DNA from: Dickeya oryzae
Lineage (GTDB): Bacteria; Pseudomonadota; Gammaproteobacteria; Enterobacterales; Enterobacteriaceae
Direction of reading: 5' to 3'
Length of the DNA: 64,000 bases
NCBI RefSeq assembly: GCF_009372235.1
Contig: NZ_ML762920.1
Location: 899,298 to 963,297 of the forward strand
The notes under the pieces are model-generated. The model searched no databases, was not told the origin of the DNA, and saw only the letters and a list, made by a program, of their open reading frames with translations. The position numbers were made by a program, and so were the translations under genes. Positions 9,229 to 17,314 of the stretch are shown here, in pieces (within the stretch, counting starts at the first letter, position 1; each line of letters opens with the position of its first letter).

Positions 9229-9396
9229 TTATCAATCGCAAACTTATCAATAACATGCTTATCAATAAGCAGCAGGTTGCTGGCCGTCAAAACATGGCGG
9301 CCAGGAAACGAGTCAGGTCACACTATCGCAACACCTGCAATTTAGAACCTGACGAGTATATGATGTCGTGATCACTGCCAAAAAAGAGAACGTGCT

Positions 9397-10032
9397 ATGC
9401 AACATATCATTGAGGGTTTCCTCAGCTTTCAAAAAGATATATTTCCTCAACGCAAGGAACTCTTCCGCAGTCTGGCATCCAGCCAGAATCCTAAAGCGCT
9501 GTTCATTTCCTGCTCCGATAGCCGTCTGGTACCAGAACTGGTTACCCAGCAGGAACCCGGACAGCTGTTCGTTATCCGTAATGCCGGTAACATCGTGCCT
9601 TCTTTCGGTCCGGAACCCGGTGGGGTTTCCGCTACGATTGAGTACGCGGTTGTCGCGCTGGGTGTTACCGATATCGTCATCTGTGGTCATTCCAACTGTG
9701 GAGCGATGAAAGCCATCGCCTCTTGTCAGTGCCTTGACCCGATGCCCGCCGTAGCACACTGGTTACGTTACTCGGACGCCGCGAAAGCGGTGGTGGAGAA
9801 AAAAACCTGGGATAATGAAACCGATAAAGTGAATGCGATGGTGGAAGAAAACGTCATCGCACAGTTGAATAACATCAAAACCCACCCTTCCGTCGCTGTC
9901 GGACTGCGTGACCATGCACTGCGCCTGCATGGATGGGTATACGACATTGAGAGCGGGGTCATTCGCGCGCTGGATAAAAACAGCAAGACATTCGTTTCGC
10001 TGGCTGAAAACCCGCACGTTTATTTCGAATAA
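9397..10032 (+). CDS. cynT: Beta-class carbonic anhydrase (CynT type)
   Basis: 211 residues interconverting CO2 and bicarbonate. The zinc ligands are visible in ISCSDSRL (Cys, Asp-Arg dyad) and CGHSNCGA (His, Cys). Similarity to E. coli CynT is extensive ([40 protein letters not shown]), closer than to Can. No cyanase or cyanate transporter gene is adjacent, so it probably serves general bicarbonate supply. The RBS region reads GAGAACG upstream of ATG. Confidence 0.88.
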   Translation: MQHIIEGFLSFQKDIFPQRKELFRSLASSQNPKALFISCSDSRLVPELVTQQEPGQLFVIRNAGNIVPSFGPEPGGVSATIEYAVVALGVTDIVICGHSNCGAMKAIASCQCLDPMPAVAHWLRYSDAAKAVVEKKTWDNETDKVNAMVEENVIAQLNNIKTHPSVAVGLRDHALRLHGWVYDIESGVIRALDKNSKTFVSLAENPHVYFE

Positions 10033-10526
10033 CCCTTCTGGTAGTCAGTAAACTTGCCCTGCGGCCTGCCGGCCCAGGGCATGGATCGCCCCGCTGTGCT
10101 CTTCCTCATATTCATCCATAAAAAAAATACAAAATCAAAAACACCGAAATATAATTATCCATACTGAAAAAATCCGCTTTAAATAATCGCCCCCACCAGC
10201 AAACCTTCTTTTATTATCGATTTAATTGTTTCATAAAAAATATAAAAACGAGACAGGCAGATAAAACAACACCATACGAGAAATAACACAACAATAGGAT
10301 ATATCTCATATATCATCACTGACACACCACTGTCATTATGAGATTCAATCATACTCATTAAAAATAAACATAAAAAACAGAATAAATCTCGTAGCGCCTG
10401 TTATCGCATTTAATTTTATAAAAAGTGAGCGGAATTATTTCCACTCATCATACCCATTAACACGACTGCCTCCACTAGCACGATAGTGATCCGCATTTTG
10501 ATGCCAATATCAGGAGCATCACGTAT
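10033..10526. other. AT-rich intergenic region without recognised gene
   Basis: About 490 bp. A GC-rich hairpin (GCCCT..GGCC / GGCC..AGGGC) lies at 10056-10082 just after the carbonic anhydrase stop and may end its transcript, although it lacks a T-run. The rest is strongly A/T-rich and holds the presumed esterase promoter. No convincing coding frame or RNA gene was seen. Confidence 0.5.
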
Positions 10527-12269
10527 ATGTCCATCACGTATATGTCACTGTATCGAAAAGCCTTCAATACATATTATGTAGCCAATGCTATCGCGCCCGG
10601 TTACCCTTGGTCTGTCATTCGTCGCGGGATTATCCCCCTCCTGACGTTACTCTTGGTTTATACCCTGGCTGCGGAAGCAGAACCGTTCAATAGTGTGGTG
10701 GTTTTTGGTGATAGCCTGAGTGACGCGGGTATTCTCAATAATTATTCGCTGGGTGTTTTTTTCTCACCGACTATTCAGTCTCTGGTTGACAGTTATCTGA
10801 AGAATAATCGGGTTAGCGCATCAACACTTTATCAAATGTGGGGTGCCTCTAATGATATCTATGCCATTTATGAATCAGCTCCCTCAACGGCCACTTCGGA
10901 AATTATCCCGGTCGCCAATGCTGAACTGTCACTGCTGAATAATCTGTATGAAGCCGGTGGGCGATATGTCGTGGTATATAACCTTCCCAATCTTGGCGCG
11001 ACACCGGATGGTGTCAGTCACAATCTGCAAAATAAATATCGTGAAGTGGTTAATCAATATAATCAGACATTAAATGCCGGACTTGCCACATTAAGCCAGC
11101 GGGGGCTCAATATCATCCCGGTCAATACCTATGCCATTCTCGCTGAAATCATGGCCAACCCGTCAGCCTATGGCATTATCAACACCAGTAGTGGCGCGTG
11201 TAATGCTCTTTCCTCCCTTATCTGTAAACCTGGCGATTACGCCAGTGGTACGGAAAATACCTATCTTTTTGCTGATACGGTCCATCCCACAACCGGGGGG
11301 TACAAGATGCTGGCCAGCATCGTACTCTCTGAAATTGCCGCACCCGGCAAAATTTCATTACTGAGTAAAGGCCCACTCGCCGCCACTGCGTCCCAGTACC
11401 GTTTATTGCACCATGAAATTCTGGCTGATACTAATGCCAGTGACACACGGGTATTTGTGAGTGGCGATGACAATCATGCCGGCTCAAGCAGTACTTCACC
11501 GTCCAGCACAGGAAATAATCGCTTTATCTCCCTCGGCGGTGACGTGAAATGGGGCGAGAATCTTAACACTGGCGTAGTGGTAACCCAGTCTCACCAACGC
11601 ACGGACGGGGATGACGCGGGCTACACACTGTATGACAGCAGCCTCGCACTTTACGGGGTGTATCATCAGGAGCACGCCTGGCTGAGTGCATTTGCCAACA
11701 CCGGGCGTTCCCGCTTCGATAATGCTTATCGCACCCTTCATATTGGCCCGGCTAATCGTCGGGAATCTGGCTCAGTAGACGGGTATCATGTTGGCGGTGG
11801 TATTGATGGTGGCTGGTGGTTCAATCTGGGCCCCGTCAAAACCGGCCCCTTTGCCCGCCTTGAACGTCAGTTCGTTAAGGTCGATGGCTACAGTGAACGC
11901 GGTGATGACAGCTCCGCCATGTGTTTTTCATCACAACACCGTCAATCTCTGGTTTCCAGTCTTGGCTGGCGAGTGCAGGCGTTATGGAACCTGTCCGGTT
12001 TAGGAATCAGCCCTTTTGCAGACGTGGTCTGGAATCACGATTATATGACCCATCCCCCGCAGATAACGGCCGGGTTGAACACCATGAACGGTGCTTTCAC
12101 GATGCCAGGTGCGGCTTCAGAGAAAAACTGGGGCACGGCCAATGCCGGGATCGCGGTCGATATCACCCCCCAATGGCATACCTGGTTGCAGTATTCCAGC
12201 CAGTTTGGCGGTAATACCCGAAAAGAGGACTATGGCGTCAGTGCTGGTCTGGCCTATGCGTTCAAATAA
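10527..12269 (+). CDS. GDSL autotransporter esterase, active-site region shortened
   Basis: 580 residues with a long signal sequence (hydrophobic core IIPLLTLLLVYTLA, predicted cleavage near AAEAEP). The GDSL motif carries nucleophile S63, block III is GASND (N109) and block V is DTVHP (D250, H253). Residues ~300-580 form an autotransporter beta-barrel; the last residues are YAFK rather than a terminal aromatic. Only ~46 residues separate S63 from N109, and the block II glycine region (NYAxGGA) usual in EstA/ApeE proteins is absent, which suggests an internal deletion. AGGAG is 10 nt before the chosen ATG. Display at the cell surface is likely; activity is uncertain. Confidence 0.8.
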   Translation: MSITYMSLYRKAFNTYYVANAIAPGYPWSVIRRGIIPLLTLLLVYTLAAEAEPFNSVVVFGDSLSDAGILNNYSLGVFFSPTIQSLVDSYLKNNRVSASTLYQMWGASNDIYAIYESAPSTATSEIIPVANAELSLLNNLYEAGGRYVVVYNLPNLGATPDGVSHNLQNKYREVVNQYNQTLNAGLATLSQRGLNIIPVNTYAILAEIMANPSAYGIINTSSGACNALSSLICKPGDYASGTENTYLFADTVHPTTGGYKMLASIVLSEIAAPGKISLLSKGPLAATASQYRLLHHEILADTNASDTRVFVSGDDNHAGSSSTSPSSTGNNRFISLGGDVKWGENLNTGVVVTQSHQRTDGDDAGYTLYDSSLALYGVYHQEHAWLSAFANTGRSRFDNAYRTLHIGPANRRESGSVDGYHVGGGIDGGWWFNLGPVKTGPFARLERQFVKVDGYSERGDDSSAMCFSSQHRQSLVSSLGWRVQALWNLSGLGISPFADVVWNHDYMTHPPQITAGLNTMNGAFTMPGAASEKNWGTANAGIAVDITPQWHTWLQYSSQFGGNTRKEDYGVSAGLAYAFK

Positions 12270-12272
12270 GGC

Positions 12273-12497
12273 TCCAGCCCGACGCGCTCACGCCTATCAC
12301 CGCAATTACGAGTACGACGCGGCCCATCGGCTGACCCGCTGGCACGATAACGACCAGACCTGGGCGCGCTACAAATACGACGTACAGGGGCGCTGCGTTT
12401 ACACCACCTGCGCCGACGGTTTTCTGACTGCCCGCTTCGACTACCTGCCCGACCGGGTGGTGATGACCGACGGCCTCGGCCAGCACTGGCCCAATCA
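12273..12497 (+). pseudogene. Rhs core fragment
   Basis: The frame reads typical Rhs-repeat sequence (YEYDAAHRLTRW, YKYDVQGRCVY, FDYLPDRVVMTDGLGQHW) for ~75 residues, with no start, no upstream core and no downstream toxin. GC content is clearly higher than in the neighbours. It begins within a few bases of the esterase stop, so it is a relic of an Rhs gene left by recombination. Confidence 0.75.
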
Positions 12498-12604
12498 CAT
12501 CCCTGCTTTTGTTATTCGATACACATTCTCATTTCTTCTACGGCAGAAGTGAGGTATATCAACGGGACGACCAACGTAACTATCAGATCAGGATGAGACG
12601 AGAC

Positions 12605-12991
12605 ATGTTTTCAAAATACTATGACGTTGAAGATAGCCATATCGATTTCCAGGGCGTCGTCGATGGTCTCTATTACCCATTCTATATGGAATGGACGCGC
12701 CACGCGTTTATGAAAGAATCGTTGGGTATTGATATTGAAGAGGAATTTAAACAAGGGAAAGTCTATATGGTACTTGAGTATTCCCTGCGTTTTCGTAAAA
12801 GCCTGCAAAAAGGTGACCGGTTAGAGGTTACCTGCCAGTTAGAAAAAAATGAGAAGCGTAACCGCGTCAACTTCGTTCAACACATTAAAGTTGATGGCAC
12901 CACGTATGCAGAAGCCACATTTGTCGCGACCTGCCTAAGCAACGGTCGCCCGTCCATGCCTGAAGCCGTAACCAATGCGCTAGCGCTGTAA
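12605..12991 (+). CDS. 4-hydroxybenzoyl-CoA-thioesterase-family (hotdog) protein
   Basis: 128 residues from the ATG at 12605, the family length. The hotdog pattern is clear: an N-terminal D-x-D-like segment with FQGVVDGLYYPFYMEWTRHAFM, a central helix, then strands YSLRFRKSLQKGDRLEV and AEATFVATCL. The family hydrolyses acyl-CoA or acyl-ACP thioesters; the substrate here cannot be told. It lies between the Rhs relic and the island boundary. A longer in-frame extension to 12509 has no ribosome-binding site. Confidence 0.8.
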   Translation: MFSKYYDVEDSHIDFQGVVDGLYYPFYMEWTRHAFMKESLGIDIEEEFKQGKVYMVLEYSLRFRKSLQKGDRLEVTCQLEKNEKRNRVNFVQHIKVDGTTYAEATFVATCLSNGRPSMPEAVTNALAL

Positions 12992-13045
12992 TAGTTCCCT
13001 GCAGCCTCCTTCACTAAAGTGGGTGTGTGAGGAGGCGACAGACCA

Positions 13046-13193
13046 ATTCCATGGGAAAACCGTGCCTCCCGTTGCTAACCGCTGCCAGAAAGCGCCAGAT
13101 ACAAAAACAAAAAAGCCCGCATTTACGCGGACTTAGAGATACTTTACTGCTTTTACGTGCAGGCTGTTGCCAGACGCAGGATCACTCCCACTC
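13046..13193. repeat. Left direct repeat / attL: guaA end and terminator copy
   Basis: This stretch repeats 31077-31222 with roughly 10 differences in 145 bp. It contains a copy of the guaA terminator hairpin and ends at ACTCCCACTC, a near copy of the last codons of guaA (minus strand). Beyond 13193 the two copies diverge, marking the island edge. It should be the original sequence downstream of guaA before insertion. Confidence 0.85.
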
Positions 13194-13229
13194 GAATATC
13201 AATGAGAAAGAAATAAATATATATAACAG

Positions 13230-13478
13230 CTAGTTAGAAAGGTGACCGCTATCGATACCATCATCTATACCATGCGCAGAATTTTTTTGATTTTTTACTG
13301 CTCGTCGACGTTTTAGTTCTGCTTTAGCCCAAGCTGAGGATTCTTGCATATCAAGATGAAACTCTTGTTTCTCTTCAACCGTAAGCACTCGTGGGCCCGG
13401 TGTAATTCTATCCACCTTCTGTATCCAACCTGTCACTGTACATTTTAGATAGCGCACCAAAACCTGAGTTACCAGCAA
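13230..13478 (-). CDS. Unrecognised short ORF or remnant near attL
   Basis: 82 codons from a TTG without a clear ribosome-binding site. The middle (GWIQKVDRITPGPRVLT) and the charged C-terminal part (SSAWAKAELKRRRAV) look protein-like, but no family is recognised. The downstream end overlaps two TACCAT boxes thought to be integrase arm sites. It may be the remains of a gene cut at the island edge. Confidence 0.3.
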   Translation of the reverse strand: MLVTQVLVRYLKCTVTGWIQKVDRITPGPRVLTVEEKQEFHLDMQESSAWAKAELKRRRAVKNQKNSAHGIDDGIDSGHLSN

Positions 13479-13589
13479 GGAAGCTTAAGGATATTTTTAG
13501 ATTATGTTTCATACACATATTGAAAGCTATACGCAGTGCCCAAAGATTATACAATGAGGGATAACCACACAAAACAAAAGGATTAATTC

Positions 13590-13718
13590 ATGGATTTGAA
13601 ACCAGGACCAAAACCAATAGCCAAGTCGACCGGCAAGCCAGATCAACGTCGACGTGACAACAAGAAAACACCAGGAAACACTCCGGATCTAAAACCGAGT
13701 AAATCCTCGACCAAGTAA
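13590..13718 (+). CDS. Small basic 42-aa protein
   Basis: ATG at 13590 follows AAAGGATTAATTC, a good ribosome-binding site. The product is rich in Lys, Pro, Arg, Ser and Asp (MDLKPGPKPIAKSTG start, PDLKPSKSSTK end) and is predicted to be disordered, with no membrane segment. It stands alone near the left island edge. No family is recognised. Support is the RBS and the unbroken frame only. Confidence 0.45.
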   Translation: MDLKPGPKPIAKSTGKPDQRRRDNKKTPGNTPDLKPSKSSTK

Positions 13719-14090
13719 CGCGCTCGCCTACTAGTGCCTAATCAGAGTAAGTGGTACTGACTCTTGTTCTAAAACCTATCACTTACTTTTCACAAAAACT
13801 GCTTCTATCTCTCAAAGTTGACTCGATACAGTTGCCATCAGTTGACCTGCTTTGAATAATCAGTAACTATGTACCGAGTTTACTATGGTGTGTTAGGCGG
13901 AAAGTGTCTGTATTTTAAGATCTGCCTAGTCCAAAACTGATTTCTATCAAGATAGGTTTCGCCAAGCTTAGTCGGAATAAACGAAAAGTTGAAAACATTA
14001 TATAAAGTGTTTTATATGGAAAAGTTCGGGTAGACATTTTCTGTCTAATAACTTTTATTTTCATTATTAAGCAATGGATGTTAGAAAAAT
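13719..14090. other. AT-rich leader of HNH gene
   Basis: About 370 bp with no coding frame I can support. An inverted pair AGTAAGTG / CACTTACT spans 13746-13795 and may end the small upstream gene. The last 110 bp are extremely AT-rich and presumably contain the HNH gene promoter. Confidence 0.4.
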
Positions 14091-14888
14091 ATGAGCATTA
14101 ACCAATCAACCATAAAAAAATTATATGGACTGTCGGCTGGAAGATGTAATATTTGCAAAAGAGTATTAATTGAAGAAAATGTACAAATAGGGCAGATGGC
14201 ACATGTAATTGCTAAAAATTCAAGTGGACCAAGAGGTGAAGATAATTTAGAGAATGATAATAGGTATGAAAATTTAATTCTTCTGTGCTCTATTGATCAT
14301 ACAATTGTTGATTGTAAGCCAAATGAATATCCCGTCAGCAGATTACACCAAATTAAAAATAACCATGAAACTTATGTTTATAATAGACTTAATAATAATC
14401 GAGGATATTTTGAAGATCTTTTAGCTTTAAATACTTTATTCAAATACATTCCAATCTTAGAATTAAGAGGAATGTCAATGGAACTTCCTAACCGAGTTTC
14501 TATTCGTTTCGAAGCGAAGGATATGTTCGATAATTTTCTCAAGGGAAATCCACATCTTTATCCATTTCAAGATAGACAGTTGGACATAAAATGGACTACA
14601 TTTATATCAAATATAGAAAAACTGAATTGTTGGATTACTGGAAGTATTAGTGGGTTAAATCTTATAACTATTAGCGACATGTTTAACTTAGTTTCTATAC
14701 CTCAACCATGTGACAATATTTATGTAAGTGATGACCGTGGGAATATGGTTTTAAATAAGCAATGTCTTTCCCCTGACCAGATTGATTATGTTAGTACTGA
14801 AGTCAGTAATATTGTACAAGAGTTTATATATTCTCATACTGATTTAGTTCATTATGTTCGTGATCAATTTAATGAAATAGAATGGTAA
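14091..14888 (+). CDS. HNH endonuclease domain protein
   Basis: 265 residues. The N-terminal ~100 residues form an HNH nuclease with structural cysteines (C19-x2-C22, C66), AHVIA with H38, the N-L-I-L-L-C segment, and HTIVD with H70. This subtype (GRCNIC / AHV / GPRG / DNRYENLILLC) is common in defence and mobile-element genes. Residues 100-265 match nothing I recognise and may sense the target or carry specificity. The gene is much more AT-rich than its surroundings, so it was acquired separately. A second AT-rich gene follows 116 bp later. Confidence 0.8.
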   Translation: MSINQSTIKKLYGLSAGRCNICKRVLIEENVQIGQMAHVIAKNSSGPRGEDNLENDNRYENLILLCSIDHTIVDCKPNEYPVSRLHQIKNNHETYVYNRLNNNRGYFEDLLALNTLFKYIPILELRGMSMELPNRVSIRFEAKDMFDNFLKGNPHLYPFQDRQLDIKWTTFISNIEKLNCWITGSISGLNLITISDMFNLVSIPQPCDNIYVSDDRGNMVLNKQCLSPDQIDYVSTEVSNIVQEFIYSHTDLVHYVRDQFNEIEW

Positions 14889-15004
14889 CGATACATAATA
14901 AGACGAATAAATTGACAAAAGATATTTTCCGAATTTTCCTCCGCAAAATGTAGTACCATATATTTTGCAACTGTTCTTTTCGTTATGTTTTAAAAGAGGT
15001 TTCA

Positions 15005-15955
15005 GTGAATCATTTAACTGAGTTTAGAAAGAAGTGTGGATTTGATAAAAATATCAATTTATCAAGTATTCAAGTCGCTCTTGAATGTGCAACTGAAGCC
15101 AATAAGCTTTCGTTTAACCATATAGCGTATATTGATAATCAAACCGAGAAAGATGCCTTTATTGTCCATTCCCATCTTAATTTAATAGGCAGAATCTTTG
15201 AACAAATCGAGGGAATGCTATGTTGCGTTGCTACGCAATGCTTTCCTAGTGCAGAAGCCCTAGCTCGAGTCGTTCAAGAGTCATCTATCAATCTGATGTA
15301 TATGGCCTTGCATGGTGATGAACGTACAATTACGGCATACATGGCTAAATGGTATGATGAACATACTCGCAAACTCAATGAATGGAAAAAAGAAGTATCG
15401 ACGAAAGAGTATGCAGCGCAAGTAATTCCATTAATTGACAAACGAATAACTGCGATTTCAACTTACTCTGATTACGTTGAATTGGCTAAAACTAATTTTT
15501 CTGTTACACCACGTGAATACAATGATCTGTGGTGGAATTCACTATTTAAACGTTTTGAGACACTGGGGAAAGCGTGTGATTATTTCTCAATCTATCATAG
15601 ATTAAGTGGATCAAGTCATATGACCGCCGAAGATACAATTCTTCATATGATGACACTTCAACTTCCTCCAGAAGCTAGGTATTTAATTGCATTTGAGGCT
15701 TGTTCGTACTCGGTAATGATGTCACGAATAGTGACTAGCACCTTTGTAGAAGCTGTAACTTTTTGCTGTATTCGACACAACATGATAGAAGAAGAAAGCT
15801 TGTCAAAATTTAAAGTTTTGCTATCAAGGCTTAACGATGCCACTAAAGAGATAGCCAAAGATGCGGGTGTTCCGAGCGCCAACGAACAGGAAAGTAAAGA
15901 ACGTTTCGAAGAGCTTCAGAATCGGCTAGGTATATTTTTAGACAAGGCGGAGTAA
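15005..15955 (+). CDS. DUF5677-like protein
   Basis: 316 residues, GTG start after AAAAGAGG. The sequence is all-helical by appearance and carries a DUF5677-like core: ARVVQESSINLMYM, then Y-rich helices and a late SGSSHMTAED segment. Function is unknown; DUF5677 genes are frequent in genomic islands and integron cassettes. It lies on the same strand as the HNH gene; the 116-bp gap includes an inverted repeat GCAAAAT / ATTTTGC (14943-14967) that may be an operator, so it may have its own promoter. Confidence 0.5.
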   Translation: MNHLTEFRKKCGFDKNINLSSIQVALECATEANKLSFNHIAYIDNQTEKDAFIVHSHLNLIGRIFEQIEGMLCCVATQCFPSAEALARVVQESSINLMYMALHGDERTITAYMAKWYDEHTRKLNEWKKEVSTKEYAAQVIPLIDKRITAISTYSDYVELAKTNFSVTPREYNDLWWNSLFKRFETLGKACDYFSIYHRLSGSSHMTAEDTILHMMTLQLPPEARYLIAFEACSYSVMMSRIVTSTFVEAVTFCCIRHNMIEEESLSKFKVLLSRLNDATKEIAKDAGVPSANEQESKERFEELQNRLGIFLDKAE

Positions 15956-16004
15956 ACATTATAACAAACGCTCAAGGAATCAATTATTTTTCTTTATCCG
16001 GCAG

Positions 16005-16040
16005 AAGCGTTTAAACCAGTGGGGTTTACGCGCTTTTGTT
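16005..16040. terminator. Terminator between convergent cargo units
   Basis: AAGCGTTTAAACC pairs with GGGTTTACGCGCTT around a 4-nt loop (about 12 of 13 pairs), followed by TTTTGTT on the + strand. It separates the DUF5677-like gene from the convergent SIR2-HerA operon and could work in both directions. Confidence 0.6.
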
Positions 16041-16056
16041 CATTGTCGACCTACGC

Positions 16057-17088
16057 TCATAGCTCAGCGATCTCGCGTTCAGCCAGTCTGAAACGCTCCT
16101 TTATTTCATCGCCCGCATAAAAAGCAAGCATATCTTCCTTATTAAGAGTACCTTCGGAAAGAAATTTAGAGAGATAACGCTGATTAAATTCTGCAAGAAG
16201 AACACTTTTCTCAATTTGTTGGAGAATCTGCTTTAAGTTATCAATATTTGCAGAAATTAGGTTCTTCACAAGACTTATCTCGCGCGCATCTTTGATCAAG
16301 CGAGTAACGATAGCTCTCAGAACGTCAGTATCGAGGTCGACCGCTTTTGCATTCAAAGCAATGTCACGAGCGAGCATGTAAGCGATCGAAAGATTTCTAT
16401 AATCTCCTTTTTGGGAATCAACTATTACGATCATACCAATCCCGGGAACGAATCGGACATCTTGGACGACGTTAAGAATACTGCTATCGACAAGTGAAAC
16501 ATCAAAAACAATGATTCCGGCATGGCTTTCACGATTTGCTTGAGCTTCAAGCAATTGGCTCCATGCCGTATCAGCGTTCTTCGTGAAAACATCCTTAGTT
16601 TGTATATCGCCCAGACGAATGCTTTTATCGAATTTACATTCTATGACGATTCTTTTTTCGCTCTCACCGTTGAGATGGCAAACAATATCACCTGTCTTGT
16701 TCCTGCGGATTGAGCCCACCCGATCTCCTGTTAGTTCGACTTTATCGGAAATCTTCTGGCGCTCAAGAAATTCAATTAGATAATCAGCGATATTAGCCTC
16801 AGCCAATATGCCTTTTACGGCTGAGCGATAAAACAGCTCTTTTTTCATGTCAAATATGAGCTTTAAGCTCTCTAACTCTGTGCCAAGCTCATTACTGGTT
16901 CGCGCAAGGAAACTTGAAAGCCGATCCTCCATTAGCGCTAAAACACCGATATATAACGCCTTGTGAAATTGAGCGTCACGATCGGAAGACGGAAGTTTAT
17001 TGAAAAATTCGAACAGAATCCTATTCTCAACTTCAAAGGCAGATAACTGAACTCGGCCATTCTTCTGATTGAGATTTACAATAGCCAT
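16057..17088 (-). CDS. PD-(D/E)XK-like nuclease, last gene of the SIR2-HerA operon
   Basis: 343 residues. A nuclease-like core is visible: D134 in KTGDIVCHL and E150-C-K152 in RIVIECKFD, followed by a long helical region (SQLLEAQANRE). The fold matches restriction-endonuclease-like proteins, though no named subfamily is recognised. The N-terminal ~100 residues are helical and the C-terminal ~100 are predicted helical as well. It starts 3 bp after the KTSC gene stop, so it is the fourth gene of a compact operon. It may be a second effector besides SIR2, or a DNA-processing partner of HerA. Confidence 0.65.
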   Translation of the reverse strand: MAIVNLNQKNGRVQLSAFEVENRILFEFFNKLPSSDRDAQFHKALYIGVLALMEDRLSSFLARTSNELGTELESLKLIFDMKKELFYRSAVKGILAEANIADYLIEFLERQKISDKVELTGDRVGSIRRNKTGDIVCHLNGESEKRIVIECKFDKSIRLGDIQTKDVFTKNADTAWSQLLEAQANRESHAGIIVFDVSLVDSSILNVVQDVRFVPGIGMIVIVDSQKGDYRNLSIAYMLARDIALNAKAVDLDTDVLRAIVTRLIKDAREISLVKNLISANIDNLKQILQQIEKSVLLAEFNQRYLSKFLSEGTLNKEDMLAFYAGDEIKERFRLAEREIAEL

Positions 17089-17091
17089 TTA

Positions 17092-17310
17092 TTATACCCT
17101 GCTATATCTAAAGTGCCCTTTGATGCTATGCGCGAGGAAAACGCCCTTTGACTCTGCTTGCTCAAAGGCCTGGGCCACTTGCTCAGGAACATCATAATAT
17201 TGATAACGACCGCCGTTAAGAAATTCAACTTCGAGCAGACTCTGCTCTGGGTCATAACGAACAGCAGATAAATTGGACGACGTAAAAGGTGCAAATTCTC
17301 TCCAAGCCAT
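17092..17310 (-). CDS. KTSC domain protein
   Basis: 72 residues, a single KTSC domain: SSNLSAVRYD, LEVEFLNGGRYQYYDVP and the AESKGVFLAHSIKGHFRY end. KTSC domains are small and occur alone or fused to nucleic-acid-related proteins; their activity is not established. AAAGGATAAG precedes the ATG at 17310, and longer frames lack such a site. It starts 4 bp after the HerA stop. Its position between the HerA ATPase and a nuclease suggests a structural or RNA/DNA-binding role in the complex. Confidence 0.8.
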   Translation of the reverse strand: MAWREFAPFTSSNLSAVRYDPEQSLLEVEFLNGGRYQYYDVPEQVAQAFEQAESKGVFLAHSIKGHFRYSRV

Positions 17311-17314
17311 GATC

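Noticed and set aside
13046-13200. tRNA gene as island target
   Set aside because: No tRNA cloverleaf; the repeat is the guaA end and its terminator.
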